Shown: piece by piece, positions 9,362 to 19,149 of the stretch
Numbering within the stretch: position 1 is the stretch's first letter
Layout of the letters: each line of letters opens with the position of its first letter
Assembly (NCBI GenBank): GCA_009773805.1
Contig: WTXA01000001.1
Coordinates: 434,001 to 498,000, forward strand
DNA length: 64,000 nucleotides
Direction: 5' to 3'
DNA from: Fusobacteriota bacterium
Lineage (GTDB): Bacteria; Bacillota; TC1
Translations under genes and position numbers: made by a program
Notes under the pieces: model-generated
What the model was told of the DNA's origin: nothing
The model's database searches: none
Seen by the model: only the letters and a program-made list of their open reading frames with translations

Positions 9362-10123
9362 CTAACCAAAACGTCCGGTTATATATTCCTCTGTTTTTGG
9401 ATTCTTTGGATTCATAAATATTGTATCTGTTAAATCATATTCAATCACTTCACCATTTAGGAAAAATGCAGTTTTATCCGATATTCTAGCACCTTGTTGC
9501 ATATTATGAGTTACAATTATGATTGTATAATTCTTTTTCAATTCACTTATTAAATCTTCAATCTTTAGTGTTGAAATCGGGTCAAGTGCACTAGTTGGTT
9601 CGTCCATTAATACTACTTCAGGATCTACTGCTAATGCTCTGGCAATACACAATCTTTGTTGCTGTCCACCAGACAAGGCTAAGGCATTAGTTTTCATTCT
9701 ATCTTTGACTTCATTCCATATAAATGCCTTTCTAAGCGATGACTCAACAATTTCATCTAATTCACTTTTCTTTTTAATGCCATGTATTCTAGGTCCATAA
9801 GCAATATTGTCGTATATAGACATTTTAAATGGATTAGGTTTTTGGAATACCATTCCTATTTTTTTTCTTAAGGTAATAATATCCATTCCTTCACCATAAA
9901 TATCTTCATTATCAAATAAGACTTTACCTTTGACACTACAGCCTATGATTAAGTCATTCATTCTATTAACAGTTCTTATAAAGGTTGATTTACCACAGCC
10001 TGAGGGTCCTATTAGTGCTGTTACTTCCTTTTCCTTAATATCTAGATTAATATCTTTTAGAGCTTGGACGTCTCCATAGAATAGTTCCAAGTGTTCTGTT
10101 TTGATTTTTGTTGCGCCATCCAT
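9362..10123 (-). CDS. pstB: Phosphate ABC transporter ATP-binding protein PstB
   Basis: This is the ATPase of the high-affinity phosphate importer. Visible motifs are Walker [10 protein letters not shown], signature L-S-G-G-Q-Q-Q-R and Walker [14 protein letters not shown], with the PstB-typical [11 protein letters not shown] place the start at the ATG with first base 10123, giving 253 residues. It follows a GAGGGAGA ribosome site, and the upstream in-frame extension to 10180 is not PstB-like. The genes for the binding protein and permeases (pstS, pstC, pstA) are not next to it. Instead it leads directly into phoP-phoR-phoU. Confidence 0.93.
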   Translation of the reverse strand: MDGATKIKTEHLELFYGDVQALKDINLDIKEKEVTALIGPSGCGKSTFIRTVNRMNDLIIGCSVKGKVLFDNEDIYGEGMDIITLRKKIGMVFQKPNPFKMSIYDNIAYGPRIHGIKKKSELDEIVESSLRKAFIWNEVKDRMKTNALALSGGQQQRLCIARALAVDPEVVLMDEPTSALDPISTLKIEDLISELKKNYTIIIVTHNMQQGARISDKTAFFLNGEVIEYDLTDTIFMNPKNPKTEEYITGRFG

Positions 10124-10272
10124 TAATTGTTCTCCCTCTATATAGTATATTGTACAGAAATTTTGACAAAATAATATCAAAGTTTCACTACATGCAAAGT
10201 CCCAAAATATTATTAAAATTCATTAAATAGTAGAAAATTTTAATACTCACTTATTAAAGTATATTCTATTAA

Positions 10273-10311
10273 TATTAATTTTTAATTAAAATATTGTTAA
10301 CTTCATGTTAA
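10273..10311 (-). promoter_or_regulatory. PhoP operator (four phased half-sites) upstream of pstB
   Basis: On the minus strand TTAACA (10311-10306) and TTAACA (10300-10295) are separated by five bases. Two weaker copies, TTAATT (10289-10284) and TTAATA (10278-10273), continue the same 11-base spacing. This matches the known PhoP consensus of TTAACA-like direct repeats, one per helical turn, in Bacillus. A TATACT -10-like hexamer lies just downstream near 10262-10257. The resulting leader to pstB would be about 130 bases, in which I see no other structure. Confidence 0.75.
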
Positions 10312-10371
10312 TTATTACTTCAGTAATATAATACATATCTATTTTAATCTAATTTCACAACCCTCGCAAGT

Positions 10372-10405
10372 AAAAAGGGAGGATATTATTAAATCCTCCC
10401 TTTTT
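10372..10405 (-). terminator. Bidirectional intrinsic terminator after dapA
   Basis: A 13-base-pair stem (AAAAAGGGAGGAT paired with ATCCTCCCTTTTT) with an eight-base loop has T-rich flanks on both strands. It lies five bases past the dapA stop codon on the minus strand and closes the dapB-asd-dapA transcript. Confidence 0.88.
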
Positions 10406-10409
10406 TATA

Positions 10410-11276
10410 TTATATTAAATTATGTCTTTTCATCATATCATCGATAATCTTTTTATACTTGTCATCTAGCTCTACCATTGGAAGTCTAACTTCTTCAGTG
10501 TCAAAACCAATTTTAGACAAGGCATACTTAATTGGTACTGGATTTGTATCGCAGAATAAATCTCTAAATACATCAAAATACTTTAAATGCAGTTCTTGTG
10601 CTTTTTTAGTATTTCCCGCTTCAAACTCAGCTATCATTTGATTAATTTCCTTACCGATAATAGAAGAAGCTACACTTATCACACCTTTTGCACCAAGAGT
10701 TAACATAGGTAAAGTCAATCCATCATCACCACAATAAATTACAAAATCATCATCTGTACTATTTTGAGTCATACTAATGTTCATCAAGTTACCACAAGCA
10801 GCTTTCAAATAACTAATATTAGGTATTTTTGAAAGTTTAGCAATTGTATCTACTTCAATTTCTTTCACACATCTTCCAGGAATATTATACAAAACGATAG
10901 GTTTATCTGTGGCTTCAGCTACAGCTTTAAAATGCTGAAATATCCCTTCTTGATTTGGTTTGTTGTAATATGGAGTTACAATTAGAAAACCATCTACACC
11001 AAGCTTATCAACTTCTTTTGTAAACTCAACAGAGTCAGCAGTATTATTAGAACCAGTTCCAGCTAAAATAGGTACATTTACAGCCTCTCGAATAACACTA
11101 ATTAGCTTGATTTTTTCAGCCTTTGTCATAGTAGCACTTTCACCAGTACTACCACAAACTAAAATAGAATCTGATCCATTTTCAACTAAATATTTTGCTA
11201 TCTTTATAGCTTCTGTATAGTTAACTTCATTATTTTTAAATGGTGTGACCATTGCGGTCATTACTCTACCAAACAT
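10410..11276 (-). CDS. dapA: 4-hydroxy-tetrahydrodipicolinate synthase
   Basis: DapA condenses aspartate-semialdehyde with pyruvate, the committed step toward lysine and diaminopimelate. The 288-residue barrel has the G-S-T-G-E-S substrate loop at 42-47, Y-Y-N-K-P at 103-107, tyrosine 130 in V-L-Y-N-I-P-G-R, and the Schiff-base lysine K158 in Y-L-K-A-A. The start overlaps the last base of asd. It is the third gene of the lysine-riboswitch operon. Confidence 0.96.
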   Translation of the reverse strand: MFGRVMTAMVTPFKNNEVNYTEAIKIAKYLVENGSDSILVCGSTGESATMTKAEKIKLISVIREAVNVPILAGTGSNNTADSVEFTKEVDKLGVDGFLIVTPYYNKPNQEGIFQHFKAVAEATDKPIVLYNIPGRCVKEIEVDTIAKLSKIPNISYLKAACGNLMNISMTQNSTDDDFVIYCGDDGLTLPMLTLGAKGVISVASSIIGKEINQMIAEFEAGNTKKAQELHLKYFDVFRDLFCDTNPVPIKYALSKIGFDTEEVRLPMVELDDKYKKIIDDMMKRHNLI

Positions 11277-12292
11277 TATTTATCACCTACCATATTTTCT
11301 CTGACCAATAATTCTGCTATTTGAATAGCATTTGTAGCAGCACCTTTTCTAAGTTGGTCAGCAACCACGAAAAAGCTTAAGGCCTTGTCAAAAGCAATGT
11401 CTTCTCTTACTCTACCTACATAAACTTCGTCAGTATCAGAAGTGAAAAAAGGCATTGGGTAAACATTGTTAGCAATATCATCTTGAAGAATAATACCCTC
11501 ACTTGCGCCAAATAATTCCAAAGCTTTATCTCTTGATATTTTTTCTGCAGTTTCAACTGTTATAGCTTCTGAGTGACTTCTTAATATAGGAACACGAACT
11601 GCTGTAGCGCTAATTCTCATTTCATAATCATTAAAAATCTTTTGTGTTTCTAAAGTCATTTTCATCTCTTCCTTAGTATAGAAGTTTTCCTTAAAAACAT
11701 CAATATGAGGTATTAAATTCATTGCTATCTGATGTTGGAATACTTTAACAGTTGCTTCCTCCCCAGATAACACTTCTTTAGTTTGATTAACAAGCTCATC
11801 CATAGCTTCTTGACCAGCACCACTTACTGCTTGGTAAGTTGAAACTACTACTCTTTTTATTTTCGAATAATCATTAATTGGTTTTAAAGCAACACACATT
11901 TGTATAGTTGAACAATTAGGATTTGCAATTATCCCTTTATGATTCTTAACTGCTTCAGGATTAACTTCAGGTACTACTAAAGGTACATTGTCATTCATTC
12001 TAAAGTAACTGCTATTATCAATTACTATAGCACCCATTTCAGCTGCAGCTTCAGCATATAGTTCACTTGCTTTACCACCAGCAAACAAGGCAATATCCAC
12101 CCCTTTAAACGACTCTTTAAAAGTTTCTTCTATAGTATATTCTTTTCCTTGAAAAACTAATTTTTTACCAGCACTATTTTTTGTTGCTAATAATTTTAAA
12201 TCACCGACTGGAAAATTTCTTTCCTCTAAAACTTGAAGGATAGTTGAACCTACAGCTCCAGTACCAACAACTGCAATATTATATAATTTCAT
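11276..12292 (-). CDS. asd: Aspartate-semialdehyde dehydrogenase
   Basis: This enzyme reduces aspartyl phosphate to aspartate semialdehyde with NADPH. The 338-residue protein has the nucleotide-binding G-T-G-A-V-G-S motif at 10-16 and the catalytic cysteine C127 in N-P-N-C-S-T. A histidine in R-S-H-S-E-A serves as acid-base catalyst. It sits between dapB and dapA, so the operon makes its own branch-point intermediate for lysine and cell-wall diaminopimelate. Confidence 0.96.
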   Translation of the reverse strand: MKLYNIAVVGTGAVGSTILQVLEERNFPVGDLKLLATKNSAGKKLVFQGKEYTIEETFKESFKGVDIALFAGGKASELYAEAAAEMGAIVIDNSSYFRMNDNVPLVVPEVNPEAVKNHKGIIANPNCSTIQMCVALKPINDYSKIKRVVVSTYQAVSGAGQEAMDELVNQTKEVLSGEEATVKVFQHQIAMNLIPHIDVFKENFYTKEEMKMTLETQKIFNDYEMRISATAVRVPILRSHSEAITVETAEKISRDKALELFGASEGIILQDDIANNVYPMPFFTSDTDEVYVGRVREDIAFDKALSFFVVADQLRKGAATNAIQIAELLVRENMVGDK

Positions 12293-12303
12293 TTTCTTTC
12301 CTC

Positions 12304-13098
12304 CTATAATAGTTTATCTAAACCTTCGATAAAGGCTTTTTTCTTTACAATTTCCTTACAACCAAGAATTACTCCTGGCATAAAGGATTCTCTGTTCATT
12401 GAATCATGTCTAATTGTTAATACCTGTCCTAAATCACCAAAGATAACTTCTTGATGAGCAATAAATCCTGGTAATCTAACACTATGGATCTTAAAGCCGT
12501 CATAATCTGCACCTCTAGCTCCTTGAATAAGCTCTTTCTCATCAGGATGTCCTTGTTTATGACTTTTTCTAATTTCTTTAATTATTCCAGCAGTAGTAAG
12601 GGAAGTTCCACTAGGTGCATCTAGCTTGTTGTCATGATGGTATTCAATTATCTCTACATTATTGAAAAACTTAGCAGCTTTACCTGCAAATTCCATCATT
12701 AAGATTGCTCCAATGGCGAAATTTGTTGCCCATAGAGCACCAACTTGCTTTTCTTCACATAGAGCTTTCATCTCTTCAACTTGTTCTGCACTAAACCCTG
12801 TTGTTCCAATTACAATCGGAACACCCATCTGTAAAACAGTTTTGGTATTTTCATATATAACTTTATGATTTGTAAAATCAACAACTACATCAATATTTCC
12901 ACTCTCTAAAACTTCTTTTAAATTTCCTTGTATTTTAATATTATCCTTGGTTCCAGCAATTTCTCCAATATTCATTCCCACATTTGAAAAATCAACTGCA
13001 GCTTGTAAGACTAAACCTTCGCTTTTTGCAATGGCTCTTACAACTTCACTACCCATTTTTCCACAGGCTCCACTTACACATACCCTTAAATCACTCAT
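12304..13098 (-). CDS. dapB: 4-hydroxy-tetrahydrodipicolinate reductase
   Basis: DapB reduces the DapA product to tetrahydrodipicolinate. Visible motifs are the N-terminal nucleotide-binding G-A-C-G-K-M-G, the catalytic E-Y-H-H-D-N-K-x-D-A-P-S-G-T segment and a C-terminal hydrophobic helix. I start at the ATG with first base 13098 (264 residues) because AAGGAG lies eight bases upstream of it. The GTG at 13107 would be inside the ribosome site. It is the first gene behind the lysine riboswitch. Confidence 0.95.
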   Translation of the reverse strand: MSDLRVCVSGACGKMGSEVVRAIAKSEGLVLQAAVDFSNVGMNIGEIAGTKDNIKIQGNLKEVLESGNIDVVVDFTNHKVIYENTKTVLQMGVPIVIGTTGFSAEQVEEMKALCEEKQVGALWATNFAIGAILMMEFAGKAAKFFNNVEIIEYHHDNKLDAPSGTSLTTAGIIKEIRKSHKQGHPDEKELIQGARGADYDGFKIHSVRLPGFIAHQEVIFGDLGQVLTIRHDSMNRESFMPGVILGCKEIVKKKAFIEGLDKLL

Positions 13099-13122
13099 TA
13101 TTTTCACTCCTTAAAATAAAAT

Positions 13123-13340
13123 AGTCATAAGCATTTTGCTTATGACTATAAATCCTAATTAAAATGCTCATCCTTTAGCACCCCACATTAATGTGACAGT
13201 TATTAATCTCTTAAATCAACACCCAGTTAAAACCTTTGGACTGTTTTAACTTCGGCAGAATCCCCTTTTATGTTCTTCACAGCTTCCGGCTCTGAACACT
13301 ACTCTTGTCATCCGCTCCTCTAACTTTGATGAAGCTCAAT
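13123..13340 (-). promoter_or_regulatory. Lysine riboswitch with terminator (L-box)
   Basis: The minus strand reads AGAGGAGCGGATGACAAGAG, then GGAAGCTGTGAAGAAC, AAAGGGGA, TGCCGAAGT, CTGGG and ACTGTCAC, in the order of the lysine aptamer consensus. It is followed by an 11-base-pair hairpin (AGTCATAAGCA paired with TGCTTATGACT, 13147-13123) and a T-rich stretch, which forms the terminator. By analogy with lysC of Bacillus, lysine binding would favour termination and shut off dapB-asd-dapA. Confidence 0.95.
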
Positions 13341-13357
13341 ATTAACTTTTCCCTTAA

Positions 13358-13386
13358 ATTATACAATTAAAAAATAAATTTGTCAA
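13358..13386 (-). promoter_or_regulatory. Sigma-A promoter for the dap operon
   Basis: A consensus -35 TTGACA (13386-13381) and -10 TATAAT (13363-13358) are separated by 17 bases. Transcription would begin just before the lysine aptamer. Confidence 0.85.
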
Positions 13387-13394
13387 ACTGATTT

Positions 13395-14150
13395 TTATTG
13401 TTTTAATCCTGCGTTTTTCTTATATCTAATATCCACATCTACATTTAAATTGTAGATACTACATAGTTCCAAAATTCTTGAGGCAATTCTTTCATCTAAT
13501 CTTATATCGATATCTTCTAGTCTTAAATTAGTTGTTATAATTGTTGTTAGCATATTATTTAATCTATAGTTGATTAAGGAATATAATTGATTAATAATCC
13601 AAGGAGTATAGTTGTGTGCCCCAAGATCATCTAATATTAAAACCTTAGCCTTTTTAGCCTTAGAAAATACATCCCTACCTCCATTTTCATTAAACATATC
13701 AGCTTTACCCTGCTCTAATAAATCTGGAACAACAAAAAACTCTATATCAACTTTTGATTTCTTCAGTTCATTATAGATGGCAGAAACAAGATGAGTCTTG
13801 CCAGAACCAATAGGCCCTGTTATAAACAAACCCTTTACATAATTATCCCCAGCTTCTAATTCATCAACAAACTTCTTCACATCAGAAAACAATATTAAAG
13901 CTTTGTCATAGTATGTATCCTTGCTCTTTTCAGGATTGATAGCCTTTCTAGGATAAAATTCCAAATTGAAATCCTTAAGTAAGGTTCTACTTAATTTTTC
14001 TGGAAGTTTATTCATAGACTTCACACACTGACAAGGATAAGCTATTAGGTCTATAACTACATAGCCCGTGTCCTTACAAATATTACATTTATACTTTTGG
14101 GTCTCTTCTATTTTTAAATTTTTAAGAAAACCATCAATTGTTTCTTTCAT
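13395..14150 (-). CDS. DnaI/DnaC-like helicase loader ATPase
   Basis: This AAA+ protein probably loads the replicative helicase. The N-terminal part has a C-x2-C ... C-x-C zinc motif (C-N-I-C and C-Q-C, near residues 17-41). Walker A G-P-I-G-S-G-K-T-H and Walker B V-L-I-L-D-D-L-G-A-H follow, then a sensor segment with T-T-N and R-I-L-E. I choose the ATG with first base 14150 (251 residues), seven bases after AAGGA, over a TTG two codons upstream. It is the partner of the DnaD-domain gene just upstream, and the pair resembles the DnaD/DnaI primosome module of Firmicutes. Confidence 0.88.
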   Translation of the reverse strand: MKETIDGFLKNLKIEETQKYKCNICKDTGYVVIDLIAYPCQCVKSMNKLPEKLSRTLLKDFNLEFYPRKAINPEKSKDTYYDKALILFSDVKKFVDELEAGDNYVKGLFITGPIGSGKTHLVSAIYNELKKSKVDIEFFVVPDLLEQGKADMFNENGGRDVFSKAKKAKVLILDDLGAHNYTPWIINQLYSLINYRLNNMLTTIITTNLRLEDIDIRLDERIASRILELCSIYNLNVDVDIRYKKNAGLKQ

Positions 14151-14164
14151 AATCAAATCCTTAA

Positions 14165-14827
14165 TTAATTTCTATATATATCATCGTATTTACTTTTTTT
14201 TGTAGTTGTTTTAATTTCCTTAATACCTGTTTTAACTTTTGCTGACTTTTTGTTACCCTCAAATGTTTGGTTTTCTTTTTGAGTTTTAACACCCTTTTTT
14301 GCCCAATCAATAAGAATATGATCTATGTATTTGAAACTTAACTTAGCATTAGAAACTGCAACTTTTAAAACCTCAAATATCATATCCTCCGGATATTCCT
14401 TAACCTCTAGCCATTCATCTATTAAATCTATTTCAATAGGTGACAATGGTCTTTTAAATTCAGATTCAAAACTAGTAAAAACTTTACCTTTACCTATGGC
14501 CATTGGTTTATTATTGCTTTCTTCATTAAAAATAGAATTGATTAAGGGTTCAAGATTATAGGTCATTTTACCATTTTTCTCACTATATCCAATACAATTC
14601 TTTGTAATCAAACCCGCTAAAATCTCCAATATTTCATGTTCATCAGAGGAAAGTGCTTCAACTAAATCTTCATCGCTTATTAATTTCTTCTCATGATAGA
14701 TTAAATGCCAAAGCTGCAACAATACAAAGCTTTCTGATATGGATAAGCCATAATCCTTTAAACTTGTAAAAAGAACTTTGGGGAATGTCACAAAATCACT
14801 CATGAAAATTCTATCTGTTATATTCAT
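14165..14827 (-). CDS. DnaD-domain primosome protein
   Basis: The 220-residue protein has an N-terminal winged-helix-like region (about 1-90), including F-V-T-F-P-K-V-L-F and L-L-Q-L-W. A C-terminal DnaD/DnaB-type domain (about 120-190) contains I-E-x-I-x-E-W and the Y-I-D-x-I-L-x-x-W motif. DnaD proteins help open the origin or restart forks and recruit the helicase loader. It ends about 10 bases before the dnaI-like gene. It could be called dnaD, but Clostridia often carry several DnaD-domain paralogues, so I leave the symbol blank. Confidence 0.85.
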   Translation of the reverse strand: MNITDRIFMSDFVTFPKVLFTSLKDYGLSISESFVLLQLWHLIYHEKKLISDEDLVEALSSDEHEILEILAGLITKNCIGYSEKNGKMTYNLEPLINSIFNEESNNKPMAIGKGKVFTSFESEFKRPLSPIEIDLIDEWLEVKEYPEDMIFEVLKVAVSNAKLSFKYIDHILIDWAKKGVKTQKENQTFEGNKKSAKVKTGIKEIKTTTKKSKYDDIYRN

Positions 14828-14846
14828 CTGACTTCCCCTCTCATTT

Positions 14847-16019
14847 CTATTTCTTAATTAAATCCTTAACGAATTCTTCTATTCTATCTAAAGCTTCGGT
14901 TATCTCTTCTATAGAATAAGCATAACATATTCTAATGAAACCTTCACCATTAGGTCCAAATCCAGTCCCTGGGACTACTGCAACATTTTTTGTATCTAAT
15001 AATGTGTCAGCAAATTCCTCTGACTTCATACCAGTTCTTTTTATACTTGGAAAAGCATAAAATGCACCTTCTGGCTCGAAGCAATCAAGACCCATATTGT
15101 TTAGTCTTTCAACTAGATATTTTCTACGTTCATTATAAACAGAAACCATATGTTCCATTTCAGGTATACCGTCTCTTAAAGCTTTTGTTGCTGCTTTTTG
15201 TGCCATAATAGGTGCACAAAGCATAGTATATTGATGAATTTTAACTGTTTGAGTTAGTAATTCACTAGGTCCACAAACAAAGCCAACTCTCCAACCTGTC
15301 ATAGCAAAGGATTTAGAAAATCCATTTATAACGTATGTTCTTTCCCTCATGTCAGGAAGTGTAGCCATACTTGTATGCTTTATTCCATAGCTCAACTCAC
15401 TATAGAGTTCATCAGAAATTACAAATATATCATACTTTTTAACTAACGCAGCAATTGGCTCCAATTCTTCTCTTGTCATAATTCCACCAGTTGGATTACT
15501 TGGGTATGGAAGTACTAAAACCTTTGTTTTAGGTGTAATAACCTTTTCTAAGTCAGCTGCCATAAGTTTAAACTTATTCTCACTTTTAGTCTCTACATAG
15601 ACTGGCACACCACCAACTAATCTTACATTTGGTTCATAGGATACATAGCAAGGTTCAGGTATAATAACTTCGTCACCTGGATTTACTAGAGATCTTAATG
15701 ATAAGTCTAAAGCTTCGCTTGTACCCACTGTTATTAAAACTTCATTTATCGGGCTATATTCTAATTGAAATCTATCTTTCATATAGTCACTTATAGCTTC
15801 TCTTAGTTCGATTGAACCCCAATTGCTTGTGTAGAATGTCTCTTTATTATTTATTGATTCAATTGCAGCATCACAAAATGACTTTGGTGTCGGGAAGTCT
15901 GGTTCACCTACTCCTAAAGTGATAACTTTTTCCTTTCTTTCAGAAAAATCGAAATATTTTCTAATTGCTGAAGGTTTCATTTCCCTAACTACTTTTGAAA
16001 TAACTTTATTATAATCCAT
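14847..16019 (-). CDS. Pyridoxal-phosphate aminotransferase, class I (aspartate/aromatic-type)
   Basis: This is a fold-type I aminotransferase of 390 residues. Motifs include the N-P-T-G-G substrate loop, a D-E-L-Y-S-E-L segment, and the PLP lysine in G-F-S-K-S-F-A-M-T-G-W-R-V-G. The R-I-C-Y-A region near the C terminus binds the alpha-carboxylate. The closest familiar enzymes are PatA and AspC-like transaminases, but the exact amino donor cannot be read from sequence. It lies between leuS and dnaD on the same strand, with short gaps. Confidence 0.88.
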   Translation of the reverse strand: MDYNKVISKVVREMKPSAIRKYFDFSERKEKVITLGVGEPDFPTPKSFCDAAIESINNKETFYTSNWGSIELREAISDYMKDRFQLEYSPINEVLITVGTSEALDLSLRSLVNPGDEVIIPEPCYVSYEPNVRLVGGVPVYVETKSENKFKLMAADLEKVITPKTKVLVLPYPSNPTGGIMTREELEPIAALVKKYDIFVISDELYSELSYGIKHTSMATLPDMRERTYVINGFSKSFAMTGWRVGFVCGPSELLTQTVKIHQYTMLCAPIMAQKAATKALRDGIPEMEHMVSVYNERRKYLVERLNNMGLDCFEPEGAFYAFPSIKRTGMKSEEFADTLLDTKNVAVVPGTGFGPNGEGFIRICYAYSIEEITEALDRIEEFVKDLIKK

Positions 16020-16037
16020 TAAATTCTCCTTACTAAA

Positions 16038-18449
16038 CTATTTAACTACCAAGTTGAATATTTTTCCTGGGACAAATATTTCCTTGACAATAGTTTTCCC
16101 TTCTAAATTTACTAATAATTCAGGATTTGCAAAAGCAGCAGCCTTCGCTTCTTCCAAACTGGCATTTCTGCCAATATTTACAGTACCTCTAAATTTGCCA
16201 TTGATTTGAACTGGCATATCTATAGTTTCATCTATAGTTTTCGCCTCTTCATGTTTTGGCCAATTGGTTTGATTCAACATTCCTGGCAAACCTGCTAAAA
16301 CCCATAGTTCTTCAGTTAAATGTGGCGCTACAGGATTTAATAGTATCAAGAAAGTTTCATATTCCTTAATGTTAATTGAACCTTTTTTATTAAATGCATT
16401 AACTAATTCCATCATTGTTGATATACCAGTATTATACTTCAAGGTTTCAAAGTCATTTGATACTTTTTTGATCGTTTTATGCATTAGTATTTCCATGTCA
16501 TTTGTAAAAGTGTCTCCAGTAACTAAAATATCCTGTAGTCTAAATACTTTGTCTAGGAATCTTCGACATCCTTTAACACCATTCATGGACCAGGGCACGC
16601 TTTTTTCAAAGTCACCTATAAACATTTCATACATTCTCAAGGTATCTGCGCCATATTCCTCAACAATTTCATCAGGATTCACAACATTACCTCTTGATTT
16701 AGACATTTTCTCCCCATTTTCTCCAAGAATCATCCCATGAGATGTTCTTTTTAAATATGGTTCTTTTGTTTTTACTACCCCTACATCAAATAGTACCTTA
16801 TGCCAGAATCTTGAATAGAGAAGGTGAAGTGTTGTATGTTCCATTCCACCATTATACCAATCTACAGGCATGAAATAATCTATACTTTCTTCACTGGCTA
16901 AAGCTTGATCATTATGAGGGTCAATATATCTTAAGAAATACCAAGATGATCCTGCCCATTGTGGCATTGTATCAGTTTCTCTTCTAGCTTTTCCACCACA
17001 TTTAGGACATGTTGTATTAACCCAATCAGTCATTGTTGCTAGTGGTGATTCCCCATTATCAGTTGGTTCATAGCTTTCAACATCTGGTAATATCAATGGT
17101 AATTCCTTTAAATCTAAAGGTACCCAGCCGCAACTATCACAATTTACCAAAGGAATAGGTTCACCCCAATACCTTTGCCTTGAAAATACCCAGTCTCTCA
17201 ACTTAAAGTTTTTTGTTCTTCTCCCAATCCCTTTATTTTCAAGATAATCACTAATTTTTTCTTTTGCCTCATTCACGTTTAAGCCATCAATCAACTCTGA
17301 GTTGATTAATATTCCATTTTCATTATCAGTATAGGCTTCTTCTTCAATATTGCCACCTGAAACAACTTCAATTATTGGCAAGTCAAACTTCTTGGCGAAC
17401 TCATAGTCTCTTGTATCGTGTGCAGGTACAGCCATAATTGCTCCTGTACCGTAAGTTATTAACACATAGTCAGATATATAAACAGGAATCTTCATACCTG
17501 TTATAGGATTGATTGCATCAATACCTTCAATTCTTACTCCTGTTTTGTCTTTTACTATTTCTGTTCTTTCTAAATCTGATTTATTAGCTGATTCATCTCT
17601 ATAACTAACTAGTTCATCATAATTGCTAATCATATCCTTTAATTTCTCAATCAATTCATGTTCTGGAGCTATAACCATATAGGTAGCACCATACATAGTG
17701 TCCGGTCTAGTTGTATAGACACTAAGTGCTTCATTAGTACCGTCAATCTTAAAATCAGCTTCTAGTCCGTATGAGCGACCAATCCAATTCTTCTGTTGGG
17801 TTTTGACTCTTTCTATGTAGTCTAAGTCATCTAGATCATCTATTAATCTATCTGCATATTCTGTGATTTTTAGCATCCACTGGTTCTTAACCTTCTTGTG
17901 AACAGCTCCACCACATCTTTCACAGTTTCCATTTACAACTTCTTCATTGGCTAGTCCGGCTTTACAAGCAGGGCACCAATTAATTGGGAATTCTTTTTTA
18001 TAGGCGAGGCCCATATTATATAATTGGATAAATATCCATTGTGTCCATTTATAGTATTCTTGATCTGTTGTATTAATTTCTCTTGACCAATCAAAAGAAA
18101 ATCCAAGTGACTTAAGTTGTTCCTTGAATCTTGCAATATTCTCCTTGGTTACTTCTCTTGGATGAACCTTGTTTTTTATAGCATAATTTTCAGTTGGCAG
18201 ACCAAAAGCATCCCAACCAATAGGATATAGAACATTATAGCCTTCTAGTCTTCTTTTTCTAGCTACAATGTCTAAGGCTGTATAGGGTCTTGGGTGTCCT
18301 ACGTGTAATCCTTTTCCTGATGGATAAGGGAATTCTATCAAAAGATAGTATTTTGGCTTTGCACTTACGTTTTCAGCATAGAATGTTCCATGATCATCCC
18401 ATATATTCTGCCATTTTTTTTCTATTATTCCAGGATTATATTCTTTCAA
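16038..18449 (-). CDS. leuS: Leucyl-tRNA synthetase
   Basis: This class I synthetase of 803 residues is of normal bacterial length. The HIGH motif appears as H-V-G-H in [12 protein letters not shown], and KMSKS appears as [10 protein letters not shown] zinc module with C-P-A-C and C-E-R-C and a CP1 editing domain with the T-T-R-P-D-T motif are present. It charges tRNA-Leu. I see no T-box in the short stretch between the tRNA terminator and its start, so it is probably not leucine-T-box controlled. Confidence 0.97.
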   Translation of the reverse strand: MKEYNPGIIEKKWQNIWDDHGTFYAENVSAKPKYYLLIEFPYPSGKGLHVGHPRPYTALDIVARKRRLEGYNVLYPIGWDAFGLPTENYAIKNKVHPREVTKENIARFKEQLKSLGFSFDWSREINTTDQEYYKWTQWIFIQLYNMGLAYKKEFPINWCPACKAGLANEEVVNGNCERCGGAVHKKVKNQWMLKITEYADRLIDDLDDLDYIERVKTQQKNWIGRSYGLEADFKIDGTNEALSVYTTRPDTMYGATYMVIAPEHELIEKLKDMISNYDELVSYRDESANKSDLERTEIVKDKTGVRIEGIDAINPITGMKIPVYISDYVLITYGTGAIMAVPAHDTRDYEFAKKFDLPIIEVVSGGNIEEEAYTDNENGILINSELIDGLNVNEAKEKISDYLENKGIGRRTKNFKLRDWVFSRQRYWGEPIPLVNCDSCGWVPLDLKELPLILPDVESYEPTDNGESPLATMTDWVNTTCPKCGGKARRETDTMPQWAGSSWYFLRYIDPHNDQALASEESIDYFMPVDWYNGGMEHTTLHLLYSRFWHKVLFDVGVVKTKEPYLKRTSHGMILGENGEKMSKSRGNVVNPDEIVEEYGADTLRMYEMFIGDFEKSVPWSMNGVKGCRRFLDKVFRLQDILVTGDTFTNDMEILMHKTIKKVSNDFETLKYNTGISTMMELVNAFNKKGSINIKEYETFLILLNPVAPHLTEELWVLAGLPGMLNQTNWPKHEEAKTIDETIDMPVQINGKFRGTVNIGRNASLEEAKAAAFANPELLVNLEGKTIVKEIFVPGKIFNLVVK

Positions 18450-18516
18450 ATTAACAACCTCCTTAATTACTCTATTTTATCAAAAATTTCCATTCTATAC
18501 AACGAATAGTATAAAT

Positions 18517-18536
18517 AAAAAAAGAGCCATTGGCTC
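18517..18536 (-). terminator. Terminator of the tRNA cluster
   Basis: On the minus strand GAGCCA pairs with TGGCTC and a run of seven T residues follows. It ends the six-tRNA transcript before leuS. Confidence 0.8.
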
Positions 18537-18574
18537 ATAAAAGGTTTATATTATATTTGGATCTCACCGAAAAT

Positions 18575-18649
18575 TGGCTGGGGTGGCTGGATTCGAACCA
18601 ACGAGTGCCGGTACCAAAAACCGGTGCCTTACCGCTTGGCGACACCCCA
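18575..18649 (-). tRNA. tRNA-Gln (TTG)
   Basis: The cloverleaf begins TGGGGTGTCGCC and ends with an encoded CCA. The anticodon stem CCGGT/ACCGG closes the loop TTTTGGT, giving anticodon TTG. It is the last tRNA of the cluster. Confidence 0.96.
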
Positions 18650-18656
18650 ATAAATT

Positions 18657-18741
18657 TGGTGGGGAGAGCAGGATTCGAACCTGCGAAGTCGTAGACAACA
18701 GATTTACAGTCTGCCCCCTTTAGCCTCTCGGGAATCTCCCC
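18657..18741 (-). tRNA. tRNA-Tyr (GTA)
   Basis: This 85-base class II tRNA has a long variable arm. The anticodon stem GCAGA/TCTGT closes a CTGTAAA loop with anticodon GTA. The 3' CCA is encoded. Confidence 0.95.
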
Positions 18742-18748
18742 AAAAAAA

Positions 18749-18824
18749 TGGAGCTGGTGATGGGACTTGAACCCGCAACCTGCTGATTACAAATCAGCTG
18801 CTCTGCCAATTGAGCTACACCAGC
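18749..18824 (-). tRNA. tRNA-Thr (TGT)
   Basis: The acceptor GCTGGTG pairs with CACCAGC. The anticodon stem GCTGA/TCAGC closes TTTGTAA, giving anticodon TGT. The CCA is encoded. Confidence 0.96.
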
Positions 18825-18829
18825 AAATT

Positions 18830-18905
18830 TGGCGACCCCGATCGGATTTGAACCGACGATCTCCTGCGTGACAGGCAGGCGTGATAACCGCTACACCACG
18901 GGGCC
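18830..18905 (-). tRNA. tRNA-Asp (GTC)
   Basis: The anticodon stem CCTGC/GCAGG closes the loop CTGTCAC, giving anticodon GTC. The D arm GTGGTGTAGCGG is typical of tRNA-Asp. The CCA is encoded. Confidence 0.95.
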
Positions 18906-18925
18906 ATCTAAATTAATGTGAATGT

Positions 18926-19000
18926 TGGTGACCCGTAGGGGAATCGAACCCCTGATACCGCCGTGAAAGGGCGGTGTCTTAACCGCTTGACCAACGGGCC
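18926..19000 (-). tRNA. tRNA-Glu (TTC)
   Basis: The acceptor GGCCCGT, D arm TGGTCAAGCGG and the anticodon loop CTTTCAC within stem CCGCC/GGCGG give anticodon TTC. The CCA is encoded. Confidence 0.96.
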
Positions 19001-19026
19001 ACATTGAATATATTTGGTTCTTGAAT

Positions 19027-19102
<76 letters not shown>

Positions 19103-19121
19103 GAACCTGAACGCAAGAATA

Positions 19122-19149
19122 ATTATATCATAATGGGAATTAATGTCAA
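19122..19149 (-). promoter_or_regulatory. Promoter of the tRNA operon
   Basis: TTGACA (19149-19144) and TATAAT (19127-19122) with a 16-base spacer lie 20 bases before tRNA-Pro. The -35 box overlaps the last codons of miaA, so the tRNA operon starts inside the miaA 3' end. Confidence 0.85.

Noticed and set aside
18450-18574. Leucine T-box before leuS
   Set aside because: The space holds only the tRNA terminator and a short A/T-rich stretch. The GGTGG core of a T-box is missing.
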